64,000 nucleotides of DNA from Bradyrhizobium monzae (GCF_021458635.1 NZ_JAIRDQ010000002.1:434001-498000), one strand, 5' to 3'. Positions 27,484 to 37,517 are shown, numbered from the stretch's first letter. Notes: generated by a model from the sequence alone, not told the origin. Made by a program: numbers and translations.

Positions 27484-27960
27484 TTATCGCTTCCGCGGCA
27501 ATTCCTGCTTGTATGTCGAAAGCAGCGAGAGACGTACCTGATGATCCTGCGCGGCGGTCTTGACCTTGGCCGTCACCCCCATGCCCCTTCACGAGCTTAT
27601 CCTCCACCTGCATGCGCGTGCGGTCGATTGAAATGCGCGCCACATATTCAGCCCCCGGCCCTTCAGCTCGATGCTGCCTTGCGCCGCGGCTGACGTATCG
27701 ATCTTGATGAGCGAAGCCGATGTCGCGGTAGGAGAGCATGGCCTCGATCGCGAGCTGGCGCTCGCTTGGAATCACGATGGCCGGCGTCCGCGCCGACTCA
27801 CCACTCTTCCGACCGTGTGAACGACGAGCTGTTGCACCACACCCTCGACCCGCGCAGTCAGCCGCTGGAATTTCGTGCGTCGCTCCCCTCCAACTGCGGC
27901 TCCGGCCTACCCGGTTCCGCTCTGATGGGTGTCGTTCGTTTTGCAAGCTTGCTCGGCCAT
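27484..27960 (-). pseudogene. Decayed HlyD-type type I secretion adaptor
   Basis: Pieces of an HlyD-family adaptor are readable in shifting frames: 'RLTARVEGVVQQLVVHTVG', then 'IPSERQLAIEAMLSYRDIGF', 'ISIDRTRMQVEDKLV', 'MGVTAKVKT' and the C-terminal 'LLSTYKQELPRKR' before TAA at 27484. Order and spacing match the C-terminal half of HlyD proteins, but at least two or three frameshifts separate them. The 5' part is lost or unrecognisable. It is a relic, distinct from the intact adaptor at 63331. Confidence 0.72.
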
Positions 27961-28166
27961 TTGGCGTACAAAGATGGCTCGTGCAATCAGAACGACTAAA
28001 TCATTGGCTTGAAAGCGCCGCATCGCTCAAGATCGGTCGCGCCAAGGTGCTATGAACGCATTCTCCAACACCCCGCTGCTTGGTGCTATTCCCCGAACCA
28101 ATCCGATAAAGTCCGCTAACATTGTGTCAATTGCAGAAAATCGGGTTCGTTCTGCAAAACTCCTGT

Positions 28167-28658
28167 CTAATCGCACTCCTTCTCGAGATAGCTGATCACT
28201 CGCATACATGCTCGCATTGCGCGATTGCGCCGCGCCAAAGCGCGCGCTTCGTATCGTCGAGCTTATAAGTAAATCAGGCACGACGCAGCGCACGCCATCA
28301 GCGCGGCTGCATCGGCAGTTGCCAGATCATTCCCTTTAGCAATCGGATCTGAAACTTCACCTCGTTCGGCAACAACCGCGCGGTTGAAGATCGCAACCTT
28401 GGCCTACCGCACGCGCGCCAAATCAATGGCACCATGAGCGGCCTCACACGCCATTGCGCGTTGAACGTAACCTGCCGAAGGACCCGCAATCTCCCTTGCC
28501 AATTCCTCGACCTGCCGCAGCACAATGGCGCCTGGTGTTGCGACAAGCCCGTGTCGATACGCATTGCGTGCAGCTCGCGCAACTCCAGCGCGCGAGCTCG
28601 GCCCCTTGCTTCGCAAGGCGTTCTTGCGGTTCGCCGCAATCTGCCGCTCAGTTGCCAT
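28167..28658 (-). pseudogene. Small conserved hypothetical gene with two nonsense codons
   Basis: A 163-codon frame from ATG 28658 to TAG 28167 starts 'MATERQIAANRKNALRSKGP' and contains 'ARAARNAYRHGL', the opening typical of a repetitive rhizobial hypothetical family. It is broken in frame by TAG at 28404-28406 and TAA at 28263-28265. The downstream parts continue in the same frame with plausible protein ('AKVAIFNRAVVAERGEVSD'), so point mutations rather than frameshifts killed it. Confidence 0.7.
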
Positions 28659-29006
28659 CGCTTGGCTCAGCTCCGACGTTCCCAGCACTATCAGGTCCAT
28701 CCAACCAGATCTACGCTCGGAAGAAACATTGCTGGAACACCCGGCGTGGGCGTTCGAAAACGACAGCAGCCATGGCGCGGCCGGGCACGAGCGCGAATTC
28801 AGAGGCTGCATACCAAGATCGGTCAGCTTCTCATAGGCCACGATTTTTGGGCGAAGAGGTCCGAAAGTTAGCAACCACAACAGCAGCCAAGGGTTGCGTG
28901 ATGAAACAAAGCACGGCCGCTCTTCCATCTTGGAAGCCCGTACTCCTCACCAGGGGGTCCACTCAAATCCACAGCCTGCTGTTCAACAGAATTCTCAGTC
29001 AGCCGC
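28659..29006. other. 348-base gap, no gene recognised
   Basis: This lies between the nonsense-mutated small gene and the 3' end of the lyase-like gene. Frames here are out-of-frame extensions without domains. Confidence 0.35.
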
Positions 29007-29858
29007 TCAAAGCTCGCGAGCAAAAACGTCCGTAAAAAAAACTTCCCTGGTTTTGATTTCAGGAGGCACGCTTAAGTCTACCCAAGTGGGAGCATAGGCT
29101 CCGAACTCAAGATAGGGCGCAAACAAATTGTTGTAACAGTTCGGGCCGAGCTTCTGGAAAACTAAGTTGCCGTCTTTTTCGACCTCGACAATCCCATCCT
29201 CATCGAGCGACCACTTGGTACGAAAAATCCAACCGGTCCACTTTCCACGTTCAAACGGCTGTGACCAGGACTTAACATAACGAATGTCCCCTTTCCGATC
29301 GAACCACGTTGGCACCTGCCCCCAAGCTGTCATAAGAACCCAGCTATTGTTGAGCAAGCGCAATTCCAGCGGGGGAACCAGCCCCCCCTCACCTTTCCAA
29401 CGGTCTGGCGTGTTGTGCATCTGCGTCACCACAACCTGATGATTATCGGACTGCCAATCCGGTGGCACGAAAATCTTCAATCCATACTCATAAAGTCGAT
29501 GAAACTCTGTCGGCTTCAATCGGAATTCGGATCGATGACTCCCCCTAACGATGGGGTCATCGAAGTTTATCTCGAATCGCGCCGCGTTCTTAGAATCCCA
29601 GTTGGGGGCGTCAACGACCACTGCCGACCGATTACAGCAAACTTGTTTGGAAAAGCCTTTCCATTGTGAAAAATCGCGGGTTGCAAAATCATCGTACAGG
29701 GGGATGCTCCTCGTCATGAAAATGCTGCAAAATAAAAAAACGGCCTCAAGGGCAAATGCAATTAATACACAAAGGACTACGCCTGCGGTCACCAGCTTGA
29801 CAAAGGGAATCCTGCGCATGCCATAACTCAAGTTCTCCTGACTCGACGCTTGATCCAT
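29007..29858 (-). CDS. Membrane-anchored heparin-lyase-I-fold protein (polysaccharide lyase-like)
   Basis: This 283-residue protein has a short cytoplasmic N-terminus, one membrane helix (residues ~22-45, 'LVTAGVVLCVLIAFALEAVF'), then a jelly-roll-type domain. 'YEYGLKIFVPPDWQ' and 'VVVTQMHNTPDRW' fit the heparin lyase I family, and the QMHN element is shared with the proteins at 42078 and 58220. ATG 29858 is preceded by GGGAGA at 6 bases; both lie in the tandem repeat at 29842-29909. It probably acts on or binds a polysaccharide in the periplasm. Confidence 0.75.
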   Translation of the reverse strand: MDQASSQENLSYGMRRIPFVKLVTAGVVLCVLIAFALEAVFLFCSIFMTRSIPLYDDFATRDFSQWKGFSKQVCCNRSAVVVDAPNWDSKNAARFEINFDDPIVRGSHRSEFRLKPTEFHRLYEYGLKIFVPPDWQSDNHQVVVTQMHNTPDRWKGEGGLVPPLELRLLNNSWVLMTAWGQVPTWFDRKGDIRYVKSWSQPFERGKWTGWIFRTKWSLDEDGIVEVEKDGNLVFQKLGPNCYNNLFAPYLEFGAYAPTWVDLSVPPEIKTREVFFTDVFAREL

Positions 29859-29909
29859 AGCATTTCTCCCATACGCTCGACGCTTGATCCGTAGCATTTC
29901 TCCCATACG
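29842..29909. repeat. 34-bp tandem direct repeat at a start site
   Basis: Units 29842-29875 and 29876-29909 differ at a single base. On the minus strand each carries GGGAGA followed by a start-like triplet. The downstream unit has ATG (the lyase start) and the upstream unit has ACG, so the one mismatch falls in the start codon. Confidence 0.9.
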
Positions 29910-30730
29910 CTACCGGAGCGCAAAGGTGGATATCGCAACGCCCGCTCTTCCGGGCGAGGTACCTCCGCCGCTCGGCTTTGCCGACCAGGTCGACCGCCTG
30001 CTCCATTGCAGCCCGGCTGGGCTCGGCCGGCGCGACGCCGTGAACCCGGGCGGAAAGTTGAGCGACCTCCATCTCGAGTACGTCCTAGCGAAGCTCGAGC
30101 ACGACCGGACCGGGTGTGCCGCCAAGCGGTTGTTCTCAGTGAACTTCAAGTCAGTCCGCCGAAGGCCGAGCGGAACCGCTACCGTCGGAGCCCCTTCGGA
30201 TGATTGGACAATTTAGGCCCGCAGCGCCCAGGCTCAATCCTCCATCGTAGTTACTCCGTCGTATCCAATTCCACCCAGTGACTCGAATGCTACTGTTCGG
30301 CTGGAAAGCGAGATGGCTAGGAGTGACTGGTGGGTTATGCGTCCTTTACCAACTCGCCGGCCTCTACCAAGCTTCCGGCACATTCGATGGCGGGCAGGAC
30401 GATTCCAGCCGGCGCCAGCAAGAATCGAATGGCCGCGCTGCTGGCGTTGGCAGCAGGCGCCCAATTTGTGCTCGTCGCCCTTGCGGCTTATTGCGCAGCC
30501 GTCCTCTACCATCGGCTGGTCGGGGGCTCGCCAACGGGCCGGCAACATGATGACGATCCGACTCTTCCGGTCCCCTCTCACCCCCTTCAACCAAGCATTC
30601 TGGCCAAGCACCTCATGCCAAAAAGGTTAGTTGCAATGCCTATCGATGCGGCTCCTGCATCTTTCGCCAACCGAACTTCTCCGCACACAACTCGAGCACC
30701 GTCCCGGAGCCTCAACTATCAGCCGTGGCA
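29910..30730. pseudogene. Non-coding or decayed stretch; possible sugar-transferase relic
   Basis: No intact gene. Around 30387-30560 on the plus strand a frame reads 'NRMAALLALAAGAQFVLVAL' followed by 'AYCAAVLYHRL', resembling the first membrane helix of undecaprenyl-phosphate sugar transferases. The frame then loses similarity. Other frames (29910-30149, 30234-30611) are uninformative. I offer the relic reading with low confidence. Confidence 0.3.
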
Positions 30731-31843
30731 ATGAAAATGCTCCAGACCAACAGCACAGAGAATTGGGAAAGTCGCGACAGTATGCCGCCGGAATTTCGCC
30801 CGGGGCCAGCCGTCTCACTAGCAGACGTGCTAGCAGTGCTGGCCTTCATCCGACGGCATCTACTGATCATGCTGCTGACGTGTTTGGCGGGGGTTGGCAT
30901 TGCCATCCTGTACCTCATCATCGTGGTACCGACGTTCACCGCCAAGGCGCAACTCCTCGTAAACTCGAAACTGACCTTCGCGGACGCCGCGGCGCTGTCG
31001 ACGGTCGTGGAGAGTCAGATCGCAATCATAAAGTCTGAGAGCATCGCTAACGCCGTGATCGAGAAGCTCAACCTTGCTCAAGACCCGGAATTTGCGACGG
31101 GCCAAGGTGGCGGCATGATATCAGGACTGCTCGGCTGGAGTAAACCGAAGACGGAAGCTAACGCCGCACGCTATGCCGTCGAACCGTTCGAACGAAAGCT
31201 TTCGGCCAAGCGCGTCGGTCCTACATATCTTATCGAGATTACCTTCGATTCCAGAAATCCGGATCGGGCGGCGCAGATCCTGAATGCCGTTGCAGAAAAC
31301 TACATTACTCTTCAAATGAACAAGGCAGGCTTGCAGGGTGAGAAATGGGTTACTGATCGACTGAACGAATTGAGCACTCAAGCATTGACCACAGAAGCGG
31401 CCTTGAAGGACTACGATAGGAACAAGACGAATGACACAACGGATTCCGCTGGTAGTCGCGAGAGACTAGCCGCCGCCGCTGAATCATCAAAAAGCGCCTA
31501 TGATAATTTTCGCCATGTGCTGCGTAAGACAGAAGCGACGCAACAACAAACCCCGCCGGCTTTTGAGGCGAGTCTCGTCACTGGAGCGTCGCCTCCTTTG
31601 AGGGCTACCTGGCCAAAACCTAGAATCGTGCTCGGAGTAGCGATCGTTGCAGGGTTGCTTCTTGGACTCGCTATAGGAATTGTGCGCGATCTGTCTGATC
31701 GCATCCGCACCAGCGGACAGAAAATTGGTCCACGCGCAGAGGATGGCAGGATCGAGCGACCTCTTCCGAACGGGATTCGCCGAGATCATCAACTTGATGC
31801 ATCGGCAGAGACAAAGCCAGTGCGCCTCACGAGTTCGGGTTGA
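30731..31843 (+). CDS. Wzz/GumC-type polysaccharide chain-length determinant
   Basis: This protein of about 370 residues has a first membrane helix (~39-61, 'LLIMLLTCLAGVGIAILYLI'), a periplasmic Wzz domain ('PTFTAKAQLLVNSK', 'IAIIKSESIANAVIEKL'), a coiled-coil region and a second helix ('IVLGVAIVAGLLLGLAIGI'), then about 60 cytoplasmic residues with no Walker motifs. It is shorter than GumC/ExoP proteins, with much of the coiled coil missing and no BY-kinase domain. GTG 30725, ATG 30731 and ATG 30737 are candidate starts. It should set polymer length together with the Wzy-like protein at 32598. Confidence 0.82.
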   Translation: MKMLQTNSTENWESRDSMPPEFRPGPAVSLADVLAVLAFIRRHLLIMLLTCLAGVGIAILYLIIVVPTFTAKAQLLVNSKLTFADAAALSTVVESQIAIIKSESIANAVIEKLNLAQDPEFATGQGGGMISGLLGWSKPKTEANAARYAVEPFERKLSAKRVGPTYLIEITFDSRNPDRAAQILNAVAENYITLQMNKAGLQGEKWVTDRLNELSTQALTTEAALKDYDRNKTNDTTDSAGSRERLAAAAESSKSAYDNFRHVLRKTEATQQQTPPAFEASLVTGASPPLRATWPKPRIVLGVAIVAGLLLGLAIGIVRDLSDRIRTSGQKIGPRAEDGRIERPLPNGIRRDHQLDASAETKPVRLTSSG

Positions 31844-31849
31844 ACACCG

Positions 31850-32190
31850 CCATCTCAACCGACGACCGGCGTGTGCCCCGCCGATGCGCGATCGCCCAAA
31901 GGAAGCCCTTGCTAGTGCGGCCACGACCGGGATCCGCACCGATGCCGTCGTCGACCGCGATCTTGCCCACGATTAGGATGATCTCGCGCAGAGCCGCAGC
32001 CTGAGCGGAGGAAGCTGTGCGGCCGCCTCGCCCGCCCAGAACGCAAGCATCGCGCACTTGATAACGATGCCCTGCGCGAGCAGCGTCGGGATGCATCGAC
32101 GATGCGGCGCTGTATCGGCAGGTTCGACACCCGCCATCCGAGGCTCCGCGGCAGGCTGCCGATGACGGTTTCGAGCGCCCTTACTTCGAA
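31850..32190 (-). pseudogene. IS66-family transposase relic
   Basis: Minus-strand frames give 'AQGIVIKCAMLAFWAGEAAA' and, after a frameshift, 'LREIILIVGKIAVDDGIGAD' then 'PGRGRTSKGFLWAIA'. These match the order of the IS66 TnpC core, where a DExx...LDPGRGRTKxGxLWAYARDD-like block follows a QGI..DRSTLA.WVG-like block. The catalytic surroundings are degraded (VDDGIG for VDETPV). No inverted repeats were found. Confidence 0.6.
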
Positions 32191-32597
32191 CGGCCCGCCT
32201 TGGGCACTGGCCTTATCACTGTCCATAAGGACAGTTCTCAATACCGTGACAAGGCGGCCTTCAGCGGACGCATACTGTCAGACGTAGTTTGTCTCACATG
32301 ATCTCCTGGGACAAATCAACCAGGTGGTTCTCTGCATCTCACATCAACCGCAGTGTGGGGTGCGCTGCGCGCCAGGTTTTCCGCCCTTAGGCTTATCGCT
32401 TCGGAGAGGGCCGCCTTTGCGGAGTGTGCGTGTGGCGGATCATAAACCTCTCGAAGGACTCCCGGCTGGAAGTAGTGGCAACGGGCGCTCGCCAGCGTTG
32501 CACACTGGAAAGAAAAACAGCGGATCGCTGCCAAACGTTGCGGCGGCCACGCTTGGTATCGGCAACGGCTCGGCGCAGTGAGCTGTCTGCAAGCCAA
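32191..32597. other. 407-base gap, no gene recognised
   Basis: This remainder lies between the IS66 relic and the polymerase gene. Frames on both strands are short and Arg/Ala/Ser-rich, without start signals. Confidence 0.35.
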
Positions 32598-33971
32598 TCA
32601 TTGACGAGGCGCCGCTTGGCTCGCCAGATACCGCAACCGCGCCAAGTTGATCATCATCGCAATGACCGGAAATACATACATGTTCTCAATTGTTGGAAGG
32701 ATGTCACGCCCGGTCACCATACTAATCCCACAACCAAACATGCTCGCGAACAGAGCCCAATATAGGCCACTATTCAATCTTCGCCCAACTCGCCAGGCGG
32801 TAACTGTTCCAGCCATAAGGAACATTAGGGCCACACCGGTTAAAATCACCCCGCAATCAAGAAAGAATCCGATAAACGCATTATGCGCTACGGTTTTCTC
32901 TAACAGGGTTCCCGTGCTCCAGAGTTGGCTCGTCCCTATTCCGTAGCGACCGGCGCCAAACAGGAACAAGCCGATATTGCTCGTCCACTCCTCTAGCAGC
33001 GGACGCCAAATGTAATCAACTCGGCCGGTCAGCAAGGCATCGGCCGAGACGACGTCGGAACCGCTGCCAAATCCGATCGAAAGAAGGGCCTCAACGGTTG
33101 GTCCGCTCCACACTAACGACGCGATGCCAGCCGCCCCAGCACCGAAAACCAAAATGTCGAACCTGCGCCGCAGGATCAGGAACAGGGAACACGAAGCTAC
33201 TACTGCGACAAGCGTTGTTCGGGACTCGAGGAGAAGAACTGCCAGAAGCGATAGACACAGGGGCGCGATCCAGAGAGCGCCGCGTGTAAGGGCTCGATAG
33301 AGCAACAACGGCACAGTGGAAATGAACATACTTCCAATTACGTTATAATGGGATCCAAAATACGTTATGCACAACTGGGCCATTTCGTCTCGGTCGCTAT
33401 CGGTCATTCCGCCCGCGTGTCCTGAAAGCAGAACGGACGGATTCATCAGCACCACCGCGACGAAAGCTATTGATAGCAATAGTATCGAAAGGCAGATCAC
33501 CGTCGTGATCTTCTCGAGCTCCTGAAAGGAGCACATGCGCCTAAGGATAAACAGGAAGGAGAGAGTGTAGAAGGTCGGCACAATGCAAGCCGATAGTATA
33601 AAGTCAACGTAGTCCCCTGGAATGCCAGGGAAGCGACTATGCAAAAGGGGCGCGTTTGGAACCGATCGAATGAGAGCAATGCCAAGAGTTGCGAAATACA
33701 GGAGAAAAATTCTGATGGATGTTCGTTCGATTTTGTCGGTCGCGTATAGGGGCGCAGTGTCGAACACCAGATAAGCCAAGACCACTGCTGATAATAAGTT
33801 GAAGGGTTTAAACCCTTGGATGCCGAACAAATTGTCCGCTAGAAATAGTGCGCCCTGGAAGGGCCACATAAACAAAAACAACAGAAAGAAGAATGTTCCG
33901 GCCTGCGCGACCGAACGCGGCAACGTGAGATGATAAGGCGCTCGGCCGTTGTGCGTCAAAGATGCAGTCAT
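32598..33971 (-). CDS. Wzy/O-antigen-ligase-like polysaccharide polymerase
   Basis: This 457-residue integral membrane protein has about twelve hydrophobic segments. In the C-terminal half 'LTGRVDYIWRPLLEEW' is followed by 'LFGAGRYGI' and 'VAHNAFIGFFLDCGV', the R...G.G....H arrangement of Wzy_C/O-antigen ligase proteins. It probably polymerises the lipid-linked repeat unit. ATG 33971 is used; a GTG at 34022 is open upstream. It faces the Wzz gene across the IS66 relic. Confidence 0.82.
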   Translation of the reverse strand: MTASLTHNGRAPYHLTLPRSVAQAGTFFFLLFLFMWPFQGALFLADNLFGIQGFKPFNLLSAVVLAYLVFDTAPLYATDKIERTSIRIFLLYFATLGIALIRSVPNAPLLHSRFPGIPGDYVDFILSACIVPTFYTLSFLFILRRMCSFQELEKITTVICLSILLLSIAFVAVVLMNPSVLLSGHAGGMTDSDRDEMAQLCITYFGSHYNVIGSMFISTVPLLLYRALTRGALWIAPLCLSLLAVLLLESRTTLVAVVASCSLFLILRRRFDILVFGAGAAGIASLVWSGPTVEALLSIGFGSGSDVVSADALLTGRVDYIWRPLLEEWTSNIGLFLFGAGRYGIGTSQLWSTGTLLEKTVAHNAFIGFFLDCGVILTGVALMFLMAGTVTAWRVGRRLNSGLYWALFASMFGCGISMVTGRDILPTIENMYVFPVIAMMINLARLRYLASQAAPRQ

Positions 33972-34107
33972 TGTGGACCTACGGATCTCACCGTCCAATA
34001 AACTCTCGACATCTCGCCTCACCGTGCGAAACCACCATCATTCTTATCGTCTGTATTGCCGTTGTAGTCGGAGCATCACGGCAACAATACACCGTTGTCA
34101 AAGTCGG

Positions 34108-35298
34108 CTAGCGCGCTGAAGGAAATTCTTCATTGCTTGTGAGAACATTTCGTTGTTGCCCTGGGCGTTTTGACTTAGCGACAAGAGGCGTCAGGGCCGC
34201 AATCAATTCGCGAGCTTTTGCCGTCGGCGAGTGATTGGCCTTAACATAGATCTGACACCGTCGAGCCACCGCGTTGTATTCGTTCGCGTCCATGTCCCAA
34301 AATGCCTTCACGGATTTGGAAAGTGCCGGTTCGTCCTCAGCCGATGCGCCAAGGATATGACGCAGGATGATCGAGTCCGGATCGACTTGCCGGCGCGTCA
34401 CGACAGGTGTGCCCACGGCGAGCGCCTCCAGGAACACGTTCGAGAACCCCTCGAAATCAGACGTGCAGAGAAGCATCGTCGCTTCTGAAAGAAACTTTTG
34501 AACATCCGCCCGCCGAAGATGGCCGACCAGCTCGACGTTTGGCAGATGGCGCAGGCCATTCATAGCGTCCTGCGTCGGTTGATCAACATCTCGCTCTGGC
34601 ATCCCCGCCACGCGGAATTTAACGGCTGGAAATTCCTGCGCGATTTGAAAAAGTAATGGCAGGTTCTTTCCATAGCGGAAGACACCGAGCCAGGCGACAT
34701 ATCCGCGTTCCGCGCGCGGCAAAGGAGCGGGCGCGTCCTCTGCCACTGCAACGGCGTTGTGAATGATGTGTATAGGCTTGCCCGGAAAAAGAGCCGCCAG
34801 TTTTTCGCGTTGATACTCGTTTTGACAGAGAAATGCTGCTGTTCGACGCCGAGCCCAGGAATAAGCGAACCATTCATAAGATCGAAGACCGATCTTGCAT
34901 CGGTCATCGACGTTTACGTCGTTGACAATGCGATGAACGAACGGAATCCCCAGTTGACCAGCGACGAAAGCCATGATGGCGGTATGGATCGCACTTGCGC
35001 CTTGGATCACAATATCTGGATGATAGGCGCGGGCGGCTGCCAATGTTTTGGGGATGTATGAGTAGAAGTATTTCGCCACCCGCACCCCACGCGCAGGATC
35101 ATAGGTTTCGATAAGTTTGATTTGCTGGCCCGAACCGACGTGAGCCAAAGCGCCCTTCCAGGTAAGGAGAGCGGCCTCGTGACCGGCGTTTTCAAGCGCG
35201 CGAAGCCATATTGAAAGTTGAACGGCCCAGCCGCCGATCGGATAGCTATCATCCTTCAGCAGGTAGGGAATGGAAAAATCTATCGCGAGAATTCGCAC
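34108..35298 (-). CDS. GT4-family glycosyltransferase
   Basis: This 396-residue GT-B retaining glycosyltransferase has N-terminal 'RILAIDFSIPYL' with a Gly-rich acceptor loop (SYPIGGWAVQLS), and in the C-terminal domain the nucleotide-sugar E-x7-E motif in 'DFEGFSNVFLEALAVGTPVV'. It starts at GTG 35298. A role in adding one sugar of the exopolysaccharide repeat is inferred from the setting. Confidence 0.87.
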   Translation of the reverse strand: MRILAIDFSIPYLLKDDSYPIGGWAVQLSIWLRALENAGHEAALLTWKGALAHVGSGQQIKLIETYDPARGVRVAKYFYSYIPKTLAAARAYHPDIVIQGASAIHTAIMAFVAGQLGIPFVHRIVNDVNVDDRCKIGLRSYEWFAYSWARRRTAAFLCQNEYQREKLAALFPGKPIHIIHNAVAVAEDAPAPLPRAERGYVAWLGVFRYGKNLPLLFQIAQEFPAVKFRVAGMPERDVDQPTQDAMNGLRHLPNVELVGHLRRADVQKFLSEATMLLCTSDFEGFSNVFLEALAVGTPVVTRRQVDPDSIILRHILGASAEDEPALSKSVKAFWDMDANEYNAVARRCQIYVKANHSPTAKARELIAALTPLVAKSKRPGQQRNVLTSNEEFPSAR

Positions 35299-35434
35299 CT
35301 GACACCCGAGCTTTAATGGGACCGCAACAGGAATAGCAGTTCGGCGACTTTCGACTGAACTTGCCTGTATATCTGAGGATGTTCATTCGAAATTGTCAGG
35401 AAGCGCATCGGCGTTTCTCCACTAAACGCCCAAG

Positions 35435-37408
35435 TCAGACAATCTCTGCCAAGCGTCTTGTTCCGGCGTCCACCGCCGACGCATCGCGCCATCGGCGATG
35501 CCACGCTTGAAACATTAGAACATTCCAAATGAGGAAATACCGCTCATTATCTCCGCTCAAGAATTCGGCCCAGAGCGTCCGAACAGCATCGACGTGAAAG
35601 ATATCACCGGCGCTCAAGCAAGCTTCGTTCATCAGGTCTTCGGCCCAATTTCGTAGCGGACCCCGCAACCAATCCGCGAGCGGAACCCCGAACCCCATTT
35701 TCGGGCGCTCGACCAAATGATCGGGCACATGGCGGGCAAGAACACGCCGGAGCAGATGTTTGGGGCGGGGGGCCCGCGCGTTCTGAGATACCGGCAACTT
35801 CCAGACCCATTCAATCAGGCGATGATCAAGGAGCGGAACACGGACCTCAAGTGCGACGGCCATAGAGGCTCGATCAACCTTCGCCAGGATGGCATCGGGC
35901 AAATACGTGCACATGTCCAGGTAGCGCATGCGGTCCACCGGATCTGGCAAGAGGGTCTGGAGATTTTGATCCCAGCAGGCCGTCCGCACCTCTTGTGATC
36001 CTTTTACAAGGTTGTCCTGGGTATGAGAGACAACCTGATGGTACACGGAATCGATCGATGGAGTTGAGAGGATTTTCGCCAACCGATGGGCCTTTCGGCC
36101 AACACGTGGCACGCTCCGAAGGTACGGCACATAGCGCGCTATGCTGTCGTAAGTGCCAGGCGTTGCAACGCGAATGCTCGAAGACACGAGGCGACGGAGC
36201 GCAAGCGGCATACTCGCACTCGGTCGCCAAACCTTCTCCGTCCACCGATACCGGTCGTATCCGGAAAACAACTCGTCTCCACCATCTCCTGACAGAGCCA
36301 CCGTGACTTGTTTTCGAGTCAACGCGGAAACAATATGGGTCGGGATCTGGGAGGGGTCGGCGAATGGCTCGTCATACATCTCGGCCAATTTCGGCACCAC
36401 ATCCAGCGCGTCCGCGCCGCTAACTGGGAATGTTGTATGGTCGGTCCCAAGATGTCGCGCGACAGCCTCAGCGTGCTTCGCTTCGTCGAACGCCGGGTTG
36501 TCAAAGCTGATGGTAAACGTCTTGACTGGTCTCGCAGACGCTCTCTGCATGAGTGCGACGACAGTAGATGAGTCATAGCCGCCCGACAGAAAGGCGCCAA
36601 GCGGCACATCCGCTATCATGCGGCGCGATACTGCATCATGCAGCAGCGCCTCGAGCTCATCGACCAATCCCTCTTCGTTGGCTCGAAGCGTATCCCGTTG
36701 CCCCCGCGAAACAACATCGGCCAGATCCCAGTACGCGCCAACCTCGGGGCCGCCGCCGCTCGAAATTTTGACCAACCCCGCGGGCGGCAGCTTGTAGACA
36801 TCTTCATAGATCGTGAATGGACCCGGCACATAACCATGCCGAAGAAAAGCGGCGATCGCCCCACGATTGAGATTTGGCTTCCAACCGGGATGAGCGCGCA
36901 GCGCCTTCAATTCTGATCCGAATAAAATCAGTCCGTCGAAAATCGCCCAGTAAAGCGGCTTTTCGCCCATTCGATCACGAGCTAGGAACAGATGACGCTC
37001 TCCGGCGTCCCACGCTGCAATTGCGAACATCCCGTTCAAGCGGGCGATGGTCGATTTGACCCCCCATTGGGCGAATCCTTCGACAATTACTTCTGTATCT
37101 GAATGCCCACGAAACTGCACTCCGCAGCGCTCTAGTTCGGCCCTGAGTTCTCGGAAGTTGTATACTTCACCGTTGAACGTAATTGCATATTGCCCGTTGG
37201 CCGAGACCATCGGTTGATGTCCCATTGGGGACAAGTCGATAATTGCCAGGCGACGCTGGCCGAAGGCAATGCTGGCTTGATCGCTTAACCAAATTCCGCC
37301 GTCATCCGGCCCGCGATGACTCAGGGTTTGCGTCATTGCAGACGCCAGCCTTTTCAGATCTTGCGGTCTGCAACCATTACGCTCCCAAATACCGGAAATT
37401 CCGCACAT
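35435..37408 (-). CDS. asnB: Asparagine synthetase B-type amidotransferase
   Basis: This 657-residue protein begins MCGISGIW, with Cys2 as the glutaminase nucleophile, followed by 'SHRGPDDGGIW' and 'FNGEVYNF'. The synthetase domain has the PP-loop 'LGAFLSGGYDSSTVVAL' and 'TVALSGDGGDELFSGYDRY'. In polysaccharide loci such enzymes often amidate uronic acids or glycan carboxylates instead of making free asparagine, which would fit the uronic-acid genes here (inference). A damaged copy of its 5' end lies at 38767-39006. Confidence 0.93.
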   Translation of the reverse strand: MCGISGIWERNGCRPQDLKRLASAMTQTLSHRGPDDGGIWLSDQASIAFGQRRLAIIDLSPMGHQPMVSANGQYAITFNGEVYNFRELRAELERCGVQFRGHSDTEVIVEGFAQWGVKSTIARLNGMFAIAAWDAGERHLFLARDRMGEKPLYWAIFDGLILFGSELKALRAHPGWKPNLNRGAIAAFLRHGYVPGPFTIYEDVYKLPPAGLVKISSGGGPEVGAYWDLADVVSRGQRDTLRANEEGLVDELEALLHDAVSRRMIADVPLGAFLSGGYDSSTVVALMQRASARPVKTFTISFDNPAFDEAKHAEAVARHLGTDHTTFPVSGADALDVVPKLAEMYDEPFADPSQIPTHIVSALTRKQVTVALSGDGGDELFSGYDRYRWTEKVWRPSASMPLALRRLVSSSIRVATPGTYDSIARYVPYLRSVPRVGRKAHRLAKILSTPSIDSVYHQVVSHTQDNLVKGSQEVRTACWDQNLQTLLPDPVDRMRYLDMCTYLPDAILAKVDRASMAVALEVRVPLLDHRLIEWVWKLPVSQNARAPRPKHLLRRVLARHVPDHLVERPKMGFGVPLADWLRGPLRNWAEDLMNEACLSAGDIFHVDAVRTLWAEFLSGDNERYFLIWNVLMFQAWHRRWRDASAVDAGTRRLAEIV

Positions 37409-37517
37409 GCTTGAAATGAACTCCCTAATGAGAGGACGTCACGCATGGCATCCAAACTCACACCCCAGCAGCATAGTATTTTGGACCGGTCCGCGGTTCG
37501 ACCCTTTCGGATTACCC
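37335..37517. repeat. Direct repeat, copy 1 (asnB 5' end and upstream ORF start)
   Basis: This roughly 183-base segment spans the asnB start and the first codons of the divergent ORF at 37445. It recurs at 38826-39006 with scattered substitutions and small indels. Confidence 0.85.
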
